64,000 nt of DNA from Chryseobacterium sp. MFBS3-17 (GCF_020687745.1 NZ_JAJEWK010000002.1:215280-279279); one strand, 5' to 3'. Positions 8,715 to 17,968 are shown, numbered from the stretch's first letter. The notes: a model not told the origin generated them from the letters alone. Made by a program: numbers and translations.

Positions 8715-10049
8715 ATGAAAATTCTTATCAAAAACGCCACCATCATCAATGAAAATAAGTTGGTTGAAAGTGATTTACTTATAGAAAATGATTTGATTGC
8801 CCGGATTGACACCCATATCAGCGATTCCGGTGCAGATCGTGTAATTGATGCCTCCGGGAAGTTTCTGATGCCGGGTGTGATTGATGACCAGGTGCATTTT
8901 CGCGAACCCGGACTGACGCATAAAGGGGATATAGAAAGTGAATCCCGTGCTGCGGTAGCCGGCGGAGTCACCAGTTATATAGAGCAGCCCAATACGGTGC
9001 CTAATGCGGTGACGCAGGGACTGCTGGAGCAGAAGTATACGCTGGCAGAAGGCCGTTCATTTGCCAATTATTCATTTTCGATGGGCGGAACCAATGACAA
9101 TCTGGAAGAAGTGCTGAAAACAAATCCGCGAAACGTGGCCGCCATCAAACTTTTCCTGGGCTCGTCTACCGGAAATATGCTGGTAGATGACCCGGAGACG
9201 CTGGAGGAAATTTTTTCAAAGGTAAAGATGCCCATCTGTGTGCATTGCGAAGATGAAGCCACCATCCGCAGAAATACAGAAAAGTATCTGTCTGAATTTG
9301 GAGAGGATATCCCGGTTCGGTACCATCATCTGATCCGGAGTGCTGAAGCATGTTATATTTCATCGTCCAAAGCAGTGGAACTGGCAAAGAAAACAGGTGC
9401 CCGGCTGCATATTTACCATCTTTCCACCGCCCGGGAAACCGAACTTTTCCGCAATGATATCCCTCTGGAAGAAAAGAAAATTACCGCGGAGGTCTGTGTG
9501 CATCATCTCTGGTTTACAGATGAAGATTATGAAACCAAAGGAACGCTCATTAAATGGAACCCGGCCGTGAAAACCTTTGAAGATAAAGAAGCGCTGTGGA
9601 AAGCCTTGCAAGACGGGAGAATTGATGTGATAGCTACCGATCATGCCCCACACACATTGGAGGAAAAAAATCAGGTCTATACCAAATGTCCTTCCGGAGC
9701 ACCGCTGGTACAGCATTCCTTGCCTGCCATGCTGGAGATGCATGCAAAGCGGCGGATTTCTCTGGAGAAAATTGTAACAAAAATGTGTCATAATCCGGCC
9801 ATAATTTTCAATATCGAAAAAAGAGGATTTATTCGCCAGGGGTACAAAGCAGATTTGGTGCTGGTAGATCTGGACAGTCCGTGGACCGTTAAAAAGGACA
9901 ATATTTTATATAAATGCGGCTGGTCTCCTCTGGAGGGAACCACATTCAGCGCACGTGTTACCCACACTTTTGTGAACGGGTATCCTGCTTATGAAAATGG
10001 GGTAGTTTCGGACCAGCGCGCGGGCGAAAGATTGTTGTTTGACCGTTAG
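8715..10049 (+). CDS. pyrC: Dihydroorotase
   Basis: 444-residue amidohydrolase that cyclises carbamoyl-aspartate to dihydroorotate in pyrimidine synthesis. Metal-site motifs are visible: IDDQVHFREPG near residues 57-67, VHCEDEA near 176-182, VHHLWFTDEDY near 263-273 and ATDHAPHTLEEK near 314-325. The first His of the usual DxHVH motif is Gln here. I recall the same DDQVHFREPG form in other Bacteroidota dihydroorotases (for example Porphyromonas), so this is a lineage trait and not a defect. It is transcribed alone. Confidence 0.9.
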   Translation: MKILIKNATIINENKLVESDLLIENDLIARIDTHISDSGADRVIDASGKFLMPGVIDDQVHFREPGLTHKGDIESESRAAVAGGVTSYIEQPNTVPNAVTQGLLEQKYTLAEGRSFANYSFSMGGTNDNLEEVLKTNPRNVAAIKLFLGSSTGNMLVDDPETLEEIFSKVKMPICVHCEDEATIRRNTEKYLSEFGEDIPVRYHHLIRSAEACYISSSKAVELAKKTGARLHIYHLSTARETELFRNDIPLEEKKITAEVCVHHLWFTDEDYETKGTLIKWNPAVKTFEDKEALWKALQDGRIDVIATDHAPHTLEEKNQVYTKCPSGAPLVQHSLPAMLEMHAKRRISLEKIVTKMCHNPAIIFNIEKRGFIRQGYKADLVLVDLDSPWTVKKDNILYKCGWSPLEGTTFSARVTHTFVNGYPAYENGVVSDQRAGERLLFDR

Positions 10050-10156
10050 AACTGATGCCCTTTCTGAATTCAAATACTAAAAATAACGAAGAGAGTGAAA
10101 CTTTTTCATAACTTTCACGTCCTATATGCAATAAATTAATTTCAAGAATAAATACT

Positions 10157-13081
10157 ATGTTAAAAAAGAAATTTCTGATGCTGATGGCTGCGGGTATGTT
10201 ATTTACGGCGCAGGCACAGGATTACCAGTGGAAGGAAGCGCAGAGTGGGGGCTATACCTACCGCTATGTGACCAATGATCCTACACAGGCCCGCTTTTAT
10301 ACCCTCAAGAATGGCTTAACCGTAATTCTGAGTCCCACAAAGAAAGACCCACGGGTTCAGGCATATATTGCGACCAAAGCGGGAAGTAAGACCGACCCGG
10401 CTACCAACACCGGACTGGCTCACTATCTGGAGCATATGCTCTTCAAGGGTACAGATAAATACGGCTCGCTGGACTGGGCCAGAGAAAAAGCCGAGCTGGA
10501 CAAGATTGATGCATTGTATGAGCAGTATAACAAAGAAAAAGACGAAACCAAAAGAAAAGATATCTACACGAAGATTGATTCTGTTTCCGGAGTAGCTGCC
10601 AAATATGCGATTGCCAATGAATATGACAAGATGATGACAGCCATGGGTGCTCAGGGTACAAATGCGTGGACCAGTTTTGAAGAAACCGTGTATACAGATG
10701 ATGTGCCATCCAGCTCACTGGATAAATATCTGACCGTACAGGCAGAGCGGTTCCGGAATCCCGTTCTGCGGATCTTTCATACTGAACTGGAAGCGGTTTA
10801 CGAAGAAAAGAACAGATCGCTGGACAGTGACGGCCGTAAAGTTTTTGAAACACTTTTCGGAACGCTTTTCGAAAATCACAACTACGGAAGACAAACCACA
10901 ATTGGTACCGTAGAACACCTGAAGAATCCGTCGCTGGTAGAAATCCGGAAGTATTTCGAGACCTATTATGTGCCTAATAATATGGGCGTCATTCTTTCTG
11001 GAGATTTCAATCCCGATGAGGTCATTGCAAAAGTAGACAGTGCGTTCTCTTATATGCAAAATAAACCAGTGCCAAAATATACATTTCAGCCGGAGAAACC
11101 CATTACAGCCCCTGTTGTAAAAGAAATTGTGGGTCCTGATGCAGAAAGTCTTACCATCGGTTTCAGATTGCCGGGCAACAAAGATAAAGATGTGTTGCTG
11201 GCAGATCTGGTAGGTTCTATCTTAACCAACGGAAAAGCAGGTTTGCTGGACCTGAATCTGGTGAAAAAGCAGAAATTACTCCGGGCCAGCGCTTTTACCT
11301 ATACTTTGCAGGATCATGGTATTTTGTACCTTTCTGCAGCGCCTACTTCCGGGCAAACGCTGGATGAGGTGCGGACATTGGTTCTGGCAGAACTGGATAA
11401 CCTTAAGAAAGGAAATTTTGATGAGGATTTAATTCCCTCTATTGTAAACAATATCAAAAAAGAAAGAATTCAAAGCACAGAAAAGTACGGCGACAGGGCA
11501 TCGCTTCTGCAGGGTGCTTTCAATGCTGAGCTGGACTGGAAAGATCAGGTAGCTTATGTAGATGATATATCAAAAATCAGCAAGGCAGATGTGGTGGCTT
11601 TTGCCAATAAATATTTTGGTAATAATTATGTGGCCGTCTTCAAAAGAAAGGGAGAAAATAAGGATGTTCAGAAGATTGAGAAACCGTCCATCACACCAGT
11701 GGAAACGAATCCTGACAAACAGTCTGCATTTGTGAAAATGGTGAATGAAATGCCTAATATTCCTTCGGAACCTGTATTTTTAAATTTTGACAAGGATATT
11801 CAGAAATCAAAAATCGGCAATGCAGAAGTGCTTTATGTTCCCAATACAGAGAATCAGTTGTACAGATTGCGTTACCGGTATAAAATCGGATCGCTGAATG
11901 ACCTGAAGCAAAGTCTGGCATCCCAGTATCTGCAGTTTCTGGGGACCGACAAGAAATCTTCAGAAGATATTTCCAAGGAATTTTATAAAATTGCCTCCAG
12001 TTTCAGAGTTTCCACCGGAGAAGAATATACTACGGTAACTATAGAAGGGCTTCAGGAGAATTTTGATCAGGCGGTTCGTCTGTATGAAGAGCTGGTGGTT
12101 AATGCGCAACCCGATGAAAACGCACTGGCAGCACTGAAAGCCAGAATTGCAAAATCCAGAACGGATGCCAAGTCTAATAAAGGTGCCATCCTGCAAGGAC
12201 TTACCAGTTACGCTATGTACGGCCCGAAGAATAAATTCAATCATACCTTCTCAGATGCAGAGTTGCGGTCGGTTTCCGCAAAGGAGCTCACGGATTTGAT
12301 CAAAAATCTTAACAATTACGAACAAACCATTATTTATTATGGTCCTCAGCCGCTGAAAACTTTTACGTCGAATCTTTCAAAACTACATAAAGTTCCTGCC
12401 AGATTCGCTGTGGCTACGCCTGCCAAACAGTTCAAGCAGATTGCTCAGACCAGGAATCAGGTGCTGTTCACAGATTATGATATGGTACAGGCAGAGACCC
12501 GGTGGATCAGAAATAATGATGCGTATAATGCTGCAAACACTCCGGTGGTCACGGTATTTAATAATTATTTTGGAGGCGGAATGGGCTCTGTGGTATTCCA
12601 GACCATACGCGAGAGTAAAGCACTGGCATACAGTACTTATGGGTATTATGTGCAGCCGTCCAAAAAAGATGACCGCTATTATATGATGAGTTATGTGGGC
12701 AGTCAGGCAGACAAATTTAACGATGCTGTGGGTGCCATGAATGAACTGCTTACCACCATGCCACAGTTGCCGGTAAATCTGGAGCTTGCCAAAACATCTG
12801 TGAAGAAAGATATACAGACGGAGAGAATTACTCAGGATGATATTATTTTCAGGTATCTTGCTCTGCAGCAGCTTGGACTGAAAGACGATATCAGAAAACA
12901 GCTTTATACCAATGTGGATAAGATTACGATGACGGATCTCCATAAATTTCACACCACTAATATTTCCGGGAAACCCTACACGTATGCACTTGTAGCATCA
13001 GAAAAGAATGTTAAAATGGACGATGTGAAGAAAATAGGAGAAGTTAACAAAATTTCTCTGGAAGAACTTTTCGGTTACTAA
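10157..13081 (+). CDS. M16 family zinc metallopeptidase (pitrilysin-like), exported
   Basis: 974 residues with a signal peptide (about 1-20, ending TAQAQ). The inverted zinc motif HxxEH is His89-Tyr-Leu-Glu-His93 with the second-shell Glu in ELEAVYEEKNR near residue 210. Two M16 units follow: an active N-terminal half, and an inactive C-terminal half from about residue 520 that contains a GGGMGSVVFQTIRESKALAY segment near 812-831. A charged helical insertion lies at about residues 105-150. It is likely a periplasmic peptidase or oligopeptidase. It is monocistronic, with a terminator at 13102-13131. Confidence 0.92.
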   Translation: MLKKKFLMLMAAGMLFTAQAQDYQWKEAQSGGYTYRYVTNDPTQARFYTLKNGLTVILSPTKKDPRVQAYIATKAGSKTDPATNTGLAHYLEHMLFKGTDKYGSLDWAREKAELDKIDALYEQYNKEKDETKRKDIYTKIDSVSGVAAKYAIANEYDKMMTAMGAQGTNAWTSFEETVYTDDVPSSSLDKYLTVQAERFRNPVLRIFHTELEAVYEEKNRSLDSDGRKVFETLFGTLFENHNYGRQTTIGTVEHLKNPSLVEIRKYFETYYVPNNMGVILSGDFNPDEVIAKVDSAFSYMQNKPVPKYTFQPEKPITAPVVKEIVGPDAESLTIGFRLPGNKDKDVLLADLVGSILTNGKAGLLDLNLVKKQKLLRASAFTYTLQDHGILYLSAAPTSGQTLDEVRTLVLAELDNLKKGNFDEDLIPSIVNNIKKERIQSTEKYGDRASLLQGAFNAELDWKDQVAYVDDISKISKADVVAFANKYFGNNYVAVFKRKGENKDVQKIEKPSITPVETNPDKQSAFVKMVNEMPNIPSEPVFLNFDKDIQKSKIGNAEVLYVPNTENQLYRLRYRYKIGSLNDLKQSLASQYLQFLGTDKKSSEDISKEFYKIASSFRVSTGEEYTTVTIEGLQENFDQAVRLYEELVVNAQPDENALAALKARIAKSRTDAKSNKGAILQGLTSYAMYGPKNKFNHTFSDAELRSVSAKELTDLIKNLNNYEQTIIYYGPQPLKTFTSNLSKLHKVPARFAVATPAKQFKQIAQTRNQVLFTDYDMVQAETRWIRNNDAYNAANTPVVTVFNNYFGGGMGSVVFQTIRESKALAYSTYGYYVQPSKKDDRYYMMSYVGSQADKFNDAVGAMNELLTTMPQLPVNLELAKTSVKKDIQTERITQDDIIFRYLALQQLGLKDDIRKQLYTNVDKITMTDLHKFHTTNISGKPYTYALVASEKNVKMDDVKKIGEVNKISLEELFGY

Positions 13082-13101
13082 ATCAATTTTTGATGATGAT
13101 A

Positions 13102-13131
13102 AAAACTGTCCGTTTCGGGCAGTTTTTTTGT
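13102..13131 (+). terminator. Terminator after M16 peptidase gene
   Basis: AAAACTG-YCC arm pairs with GGGCAGTTTT around a GTTTC loop and runs into seven T. Confidence 0.85.
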
Positions 13132-13238
13132 TTAATGAGCAGCGGGTTCAGGCAGCGGGTTTCGTTTGTTATTTAATGAATATTAAAACCAAAACGTTTC
13201 ACCATAAATTTCCCTAAATTTACCTTAAAATCAATCAT

Positions 13239-14117
13239 ATGAAATATACAGAACCGATGCTTCGCGATGGAGCGCTAAAGGATAAAGTAGCTGTGGTAAC
13301 AGGCGGTGGTAGTGGATTGGGCAAGGCCATGACGAAATATTTCCTGGAACTGGGTGCCAAAGTGGTCATCACCTCCCGCAATCTGGAAAAACTGAAAACT
13401 ACAGCAAGAGAACTGGAAGAGGAAACCGGGGGAGAAGTGTTTCTGGTAAGTTGTGATGTCCGGAACTGGGACGAGGTAGAGGCTATGAAACAGGCGACTT
13501 TAGAACGGTTCGGGAAAATCGATATCCTTGTGAATAATGCTGCCGGCAATTTTATAGCGCCCACAGAGCGGCTTACCCACACGGCTTTTGATGCGGTTCT
13601 GGATATCGTACTGAAAGGAACCAAGAACTGCACGCTTTCCATAGGCAAGCACTGGATTGAGCAAAAATCTGCGGGAACCGTACTCAATATTGTAACTACC
13701 TATTCGTGGACGGGTTCTGCTTATGTGGTGCCCTCTGCCTGTGCCAAAGCAGGCGTTCTGGCCATGACCCGTTCTTTGGCGGTAGAATGGGCTAAATACG
13801 GAATCCGTTTTAATGCCATTGCACCGGGCCCGTTTCCTACCAAAGGTGCATGGGACCGGCTGCTGCCCGGAGACCTTCAGGAGAAATTTGATATGCGCAA
13901 GAGGGTCCCGCTGCGCCGGGTGGGAGAGCATCAGGAACTTGCCAACCTCGCGGCTTACCTGGTTTCAGATTATTCTGCTTATATGAATGGTGAAGTCGTG
14001 ACTATAGACGGTGGCGAATGGCTGCAGGGTGCGGGCGAATTTAATATGCTGGAGCAGATTCCGGCCGAGATGTGGGATATGCTGGAAGCAATGATTAAAG
14101 CTAAAAAGTCTGGCTAA
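13239..14117 (+). CDS. SDR-family oxidoreductase, 2,4-dienoyl-CoA reductase-like
   Basis: 292-residue Rossmann-fold short-chain dehydrogenase with the coenzyme motif TGGGSGLGKA near residues 20-29 and NNAAGNF near 99-105. The usual YxxxK is replaced by SACAK within VVPSACAKAGVLAM, which is the arrangement of 2,4-dienoyl-CoA reductases (Ser/Lys instead of Tyr/Lys). It probably reduces dienoyl-CoA with NADPH during breakdown of unsaturated fatty acids. It has its own strong terminator at 14136-14165. Confidence 0.85.
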   Translation: MKYTEPMLRDGALKDKVAVVTGGGSGLGKAMTKYFLELGAKVVITSRNLEKLKTTARELEEETGGEVFLVSCDVRNWDEVEAMKQATLERFGKIDILVNNAAGNFIAPTERLTHTAFDAVLDIVLKGTKNCTLSIGKHWIEQKSAGTVLNIVTTYSWTGSAYVVPSACAKAGVLAMTRSLAVEWAKYGIRFNAIAPGPFPTKGAWDRLLPGDLQEKFDMRKRVPLRRVGEHQELANLAAYLVSDYSAYMNGEVVTIDGGEWLQGAGEFNMLEQIPAEMWDMLEAMIKAKKSG

Positions 14118-14135
14118 CAAAAAGTGATAAAAGAT

Positions 14136-14165
14136 AAAAAACCCGAATTTTAATTCGGGTTTTTC
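14136..14165 (+). terminator. Strong terminator after SDR gene
   Basis: AAAAACCCGAATT pairs perfectly with AATTCGGGTTTTT, giving a very stable hairpin ending in T. It isolates the DUF2589 operon downstream. Confidence 0.92.
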
Positions 14166-14265
14166 TGTAAAATTGTTAAAGAATAAATGTTATGACTGGC
14201 CATTTAAGAAAATAATATGATTTAAAAAAGGTGTTTTTCCTGAAAGTTTGAAATAATTTTTGTGA

Positions 14266-14273
14266 TAAGTTTG
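14266..14273 (+). promoter_or_regulatory. -7 promoter element of the DUF2589/subtilase operon
   Basis: TAAGTTTG fits TAnnTTTG. A TTTG lies 15 bases upstream (14247-14250), a shorter spacing than usual. The first ATG follows at 14309 after a leader of about 30 bases. Confidence 0.5.
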
Positions 14274-14308
14274 CAATGAAAAACTTTAACCATTAAAACT
14301 TATCAATC

Positions 14309-15211
14309 ATGGAAACTTTAAAAGCAGTCCTGGAAAAGGATCAGTCTAAAAAGACAAAAGCTGAATTAGTAGAACTGTTAAACGGTATAGAAGGTCTTCT
14401 TACTCCTTCTGTGTACGAGAAAGTAAGCGGCCTTACTCCCGCTGAAGCCGCAGAATTACCGAAAAAAGAAATTCTTGAAATTCTGAATTCTTTCAAAGAA
14501 AATTACGATTCAAAATGGGAAAAATCTCTGGCAGGCGTGTCCTCATCAGTGCTGAATATGGTGTTCGGACAAATAAAAGCCAGTGAGATGGCGTTTAAAG
14601 CTGCAGATGCAGATGATGCCAATTTTGCTGCTGAGCTGGGAAGTATCGATTTTGCCAAAATCATCGGTGGTCCGCTGGATGCCTGTGTGAGGGCGCAGAC
14701 CAATGCTTCTGTAGCTACCGTAGCGTTCATTAATAATGTAGGCTTTGAGATTACAGATCAGGCAACGGGAGCCAAAAAACTCAGAATGGCAGAATTCAAA
14801 TACAAGAAGAATATTCCCAATCCGGATTTTAATCCTGACGAAGACGCAGGAGATGATAATCCCAAAACCATTGAAACAGATGCTGAAATTTCTGTTCCGT
14901 TCATCGCATTACTCAATGTGCCTTCTTTCCGGATCGAAAGTTGTGATATTGACTTTAATGTCAAATTGAAATCCACGTTTACACAGAATGTGACCACTCA
15001 GTTGGGTATTGATACTTCTTTCAGTACCGGATCCAGTGGGATTTCCAACTTGTTTGCAAAGGTAAATTTCAAAGTAGATGTATCTACCAAAAGAACAAGC
15101 TCTACCGGAACCAAAATCGAGAAAGAATACTCTCTCGGTGTAAAAGTGCGGGCAACCAATGATGAGATGCCGGCAGGCCTGGAAAAAGTATTGGGACTAT
15201 TGGCTAACTAA
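14309..15211 (+). CDS. DUF2589 domain protein
   Basis: 300 residues, no signal peptide. Residues about 117-225 carry what I recognise as the DUF2589 core: IIGGPLDACVRAQTNASVAT (119-138) followed by ISVPFIALLNVPSFRIESCD (194-213) and a strand FNVKLKS. An acidic loop (NPDFNPDEDAGDDNP, 171-185) splits the two. Residues 1-90 are a helical extension (LTPSVYEKVSGLTPAEAAEL) not part of the core as I know it. DUF2589 has no established function to my knowledge. It is the first gene of a five-gene operon with an 11-base gap to the next gene. Confidence 0.85.
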   Translation: METLKAVLEKDQSKKTKAELVELLNGIEGLLTPSVYEKVSGLTPAEAAELPKKEILEILNSFKENYDSKWEKSLAGVSSSVLNMVFGQIKASEMAFKAADADDANFAAELGSIDFAKIIGGPLDACVRAQTNASVATVAFINNVGFEITDQATGAKKLRMAEFKYKKNIPNPDFNPDEDAGDDNPKTIETDAEISVPFIALLNVPSFRIESCDIDFNVKLKSTFTQNVTTQLGIDTSFSTGSSGISNLFAKVNFKVDVSTKRTSSTGTKIEKEYSLGVKVRATNDEMPAGLEKVLGLLAN

Positions 15212-15222
15212 TTTTTTTCATA

Positions 15223-15915
15223 ATGATTAAATTGTCAGACTACCTGGATTATCTCAATAAAGAGATAATCCAGGCACGGAAAATGGCAGATGAAAATGCG
15301 GTTTTAGTAGCGAGGCAATATGCAGAGCATCCTTATCTGAAATATTTTAAGGTGCCCAGATATGCAATGCCCGTAGTGAAAATGGATATACCGGTGAAGG
15401 TAGCAGACATAGATGCGAAATCCAAGTTTGATTTTAAATTGAACCCATTAATTTTCCTTTCTGAGGTTAATGAAAAAATCCGGGCAGTCAATAAGGAGAA
15501 AAATCTCAGCATGGCCTTAATTTCTGAGGAACAGGTCGCTGGCAAAGAGTTTCAGACCCTTTTCAAGAAACTGGAAAATAATGACCAGCGGTATGTGAAA
15601 AATCTGGGCTCTGTAGTAAAGAAAATTGACCTGGCTCCGCAGATCAAGGCTTTGAATCTTAATATTTTCCGTCCCCAAGCAGACGACGATGAAAAGTATG
15701 AACTGACCAGAATTCTTTCGGAAACTATTGCCGGGAAATATTCGCTGGTATCCTCGCGTCTCAATAATATTTTTATTGATCCTGATACTACTTCGTCAGA
15801 AGATAAAGATAAGTTGTTCATCAATCTTCATGTAGAAATGGAAGAAGAGGGCATACGTATTGTAAAATTGCAGGATAAAAACGGAAATGAGGTCGAAGAA
15901 ATAACTTTTGAGTAA
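15223..15915 (+). CDS. Uncharacterised protein of the DUF2589 operon
   Basis: 230 residues, no signal peptide or membrane segment. The middle (VPRYAMPVVKMDIPVKVADI, about 44-63) resembles the proline/valine strand segment of DUF2589, and the C-terminus ends in a hydrophilic strand pair (LHVEMEEEGIRIVKLQDKNG, about 201-220). I infer a distant DUF2589-like or DUF2589-partner fold; no family is recognised with confidence. Its stop overlaps the next start by one base (TAATG), indicating coupled translation. Confidence 0.75.
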   Translation: MIKLSDYLDYLNKEIIQARKMADENAVLVARQYAEHPYLKYFKVPRYAMPVVKMDIPVKVADIDAKSKFDFKLNPLIFLSEVNEKIRAVNKEKNLSMALISEEQVAGKEFQTLFKKLENNDQRYVKNLGSVVKKIDLAPQIKALNLNIFRPQADDDEKYELTRILSETIAGKYSLVSSRLNNIFIDPDTTSSEDKDKLFINLHVEMEEEGIRIVKLQDKNGNEVEEITFE

Positions 15916-16493
15916 TGCAGGAGTTAATCCATAGAAAAGTTCAGCTTTCAGAGGAGTTTCTTAAGGAATTCAATGAAGTTCAACGGCTCTTCAGAGACCG
16001 CTCTTATGATTTTGATTCTGCCCTGAACCGGCTCACAGATGCACTGCTGCATCATTATCATGAAACCGGAAACACCACTGCTGAATCCGAAGTTCTGAAG
16101 GTGCAGAATACACTTTCCCTGCTCAGAAAAGGATTTAACCCGGTAAAAATGGAGAAGATTCAGTCCGGAAAGCGGGAACTGTTCTGGGGATTTGCGTTCT
16201 CCGGTCTGGAATCCCTCTACAGTTTGTTGCTGGAGGCCTACCGGGCAGAGCAGCAAAAGCTGGATGAGGGTACCGAATTGATTTCCGGTCTTTTTCTCAG
16301 CATGTATCAGAATGGAGTGCTTACAGACCAGAAAATTGCCGCTCTGAATACCGTGGAAGAAATCGGACTGTACTGGCGCACGCTGGCAGAGCAGAATACC
16401 ACGATTGCCGGAATCTATAAAAAATTGCGCCTTACTTTAATAGATGAGGATATTTTTCTGCTCACGGAAAGAATCATCCACAGATTACACTAA
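15915..16493 (+). CDS. Uncharacterised all-helical protein of the DUF2589 operon
   Basis: 192 residues, predicted mostly alpha-helical, soluble, no signal peptide. It contains amphipathic helices such as FLKEFNEVQRLFRDRSYDFD and ALNRLTDALLHHYHETG, and a central LFWGFAFSGLESLYSLLLEA helix that could pack at an interface. No family is recognised. It sits between the DUF2589-like protein and the subtilase, 12 bases upstream of the latter, so it probably acts in the same complex or pathway. Confidence 0.72.
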   Translation: MQELIHRKVQLSEEFLKEFNEVQRLFRDRSYDFDSALNRLTDALLHHYHETGNTTAESEVLKVQNTLSLLRKGFNPVKMEKIQSGKRELFWGFAFSGLESLYSLLLEAYRAEQQKLDEGTELISGLFLSMYQNGVLTDQKIAALNTVEEIGLYWRTLAEQNTTIAGIYKKLRLTLIDEDIFLLTERIIHRLH

Positions 16494-16505
16494 ATAACCA
16501 AAGCC

Positions 16506-17762
16506 ATGAAAAATGAAAAATATTTGGTTCTTCTCGAAAATCAAAACACTTCTGCTTTACGAAAAATTGAACGGGAGTTCAAAGTAAGTCTTACCTCTTC
16601 CCAAGACCTCTCCTCCACCCATAAATCTTTTGATATCATCGATGATCAAAATGGTGTATTGTACAAAAATCTGGATGTTGTAGTTGCGGATGATCTGGAT
16701 GCAGACCAGCTGAAGGCTGCGGTGAAGAGCAAAGATAGTCCCGTCATTTATTACGAAAAGGAAAGGACGTTTCTTCCTGCAAATCAACAAAACTTGCTGG
16801 ATGAACTGAAGAAAACCTCACAGGAACTCAGCGAAAAGATTGCCGAACTGGAAGCATTTCTTCAGAAAAAACCATTGCCTCAGGAACCGCTTACCAATTA
16901 TGAATGGGGATTAAAAGCGGTGGGAATAGATCAGGTGCAGCTTACCGGTAAGGGCGTGGATGTTTGCATTCTGGACACCGGATTTGATGTTTCGCATCCG
17001 GATTTTGTAGCAAGGGAAATTGAGGGAAAGTCTTTTGTAGCCAATGAAAACTGGGACAAAGATGTGTATGGACATGGAACGCACTGTGCGGGAACTGCCG
17101 CGGGAAACGTGCGTTCGGATAATGGCCACCGCTATGGCGTGGCGTCAGAATGCAATCTGAAAATAGCAAAAGTATTGTCTGATACAGGCAAAGGAACCAC
17201 CTCTGCCATTATAGATGCTATAGATTGGGCGCTGGAGAAAAAATTCCGCATTATCTCCATGTCGCTAGCCTCTCCTGTACAGATTAATGAAAAACCTTCT
17301 CCGTTGTTTCAAGCGGTAGGGAAAAAAGCGCTTGAAAATAATTGCCTCCTCATTGCTGCTGCGGGAAATGACAGCAGCCGGCCTGGTACACCGCGTCCGG
17401 TTTCTGCTCCGGCCAATTGCAGTTCTGTGATGGCGGTGGCAGCAATAGACAGCCAGATGCGGGTGGCTTCATTTTCCAATGGCGGGATCAATGCGGCAAA
17501 TGGCGGCAATGTCAATGTATGTGCACCCGGCGTGGATGTACTCAGTGCATTCCCCCGGAAATCCGGACGTCTGCCTTATAAACTCATGAATGGCACCAGT
17601 ATGGCTGCTCCTCATGTTTCGGGAATAGCGGCATTGCTGATGCAGAAATTTCCGGCCCTGAACGCAGAGGAAATCTGGCAATTGCTAGAGCAGTATGCCA
17701 GACCTGTTCAGAATTTGAAGTACCGGGACATCGGGGCTGGTCTTGTTCAGGTAAAGATTTAA
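16506..17762 (+). CDS. Cytoplasmic S8 subtilisin-like serine peptidase
   Basis: 418 residues without a signal peptide. Residues 1-90 look like a propeptide/inhibitor-I9-type domain (MKNEKYLVLLENQ to SPVIYYEKERTF); residues 96-122 form a short coiled coil; residues 130-418 are the catalytic domain. The triad is intact: Asp157 (CILDTGFD), His190 (YGHGTHCAGT) and Ser365 (NGTSMAAPHVSG), with oxyanion Asn288 (AAGND). Most bacterial subtilases are exported, so an intact one lacking a signal sequence suggests an intracellular role or unconventional export. Two bases separate it from the small gene downstream. Confidence 0.9.
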   Translation: MKNEKYLVLLENQNTSALRKIEREFKVSLTSSQDLSSTHKSFDIIDDQNGVLYKNLDVVVADDLDADQLKAAVKSKDSPVIYYEKERTFLPANQQNLLDELKKTSQELSEKIAELEAFLQKKPLPQEPLTNYEWGLKAVGIDQVQLTGKGVDVCILDTGFDVSHPDFVAREIEGKSFVANENWDKDVYGHGTHCAGTAAGNVRSDNGHRYGVASECNLKIAKVLSDTGKGTTSAIIDAIDWALEKKFRIISMSLASPVQINEKPSPLFQAVGKKALENNCLLIAAAGNDSSRPGTPRPVSAPANCSSVMAVAAIDSQMRVASFSNGGINAANGGNVNVCAPGVDVLSAFPRKSGRLPYKLMNGTSMAAPHVSGIAALLMQKFPALNAEEIWQLLEQYARPVQNLKYRDIGAGLVQVKI

Positions 17763-17764
17763 GA

Positions 17765-17968
17765 ATGAAAATTTATTTTGGGATTTTAAAAAAGGAAGTC
17801 AGGTTTTCTGAAGCGAAAAAGTATATGAGGTCTGCCGGAATCCGGGTAATCAGGTATTACCCGAAACTGAGGCTGGTCAGATTTGAAACCGAAAAAAAAC
17901 CTGATGAGTGGTTTCTTCATTTCTTTGATTCCATGGAAGAAGAGCGGGATGACTTTGTGCCATTATGA
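17765..17968 (+). CDS. 67-residue protein resembling a free subtilase propeptide (I9-like)
   Basis: The predicted order strand-helix-strand-strand-helix-strand (MKIYFGIL, VRFSEAKKYMRSAG, IRVIRYYPKLRLVRFE, PDEWFLHFFDSMEE, DDFVPL) matches the ferredoxin-like fold of inhibitor I9/subtilisin propeptides. The segment GIRVIRYYPKLRLVRFE is especially like the propeptide beta hairpin. It starts 2 bases after the subtilase stop. I infer a stand-alone inhibitor or folding chaperone of the neighbouring protease. The similarity is by eye and could be fortuitous. Confidence 0.6.
   Translation: MKIYFGILKKEVRFSEAKKYMRSAGIRVIRYYPKLRLVRFETEKKPDEWFLHFFDSMEEERDDFVPL

Noticed and set aside
8715..10049. Dihydroorotase as a broken enzyme because Gln replaces the first metal His
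   Set aside because: The DDQVHFREPG form is, to my knowledge, normal in Bacteroidota dihydroorotases and the other metal-site motifs are present.
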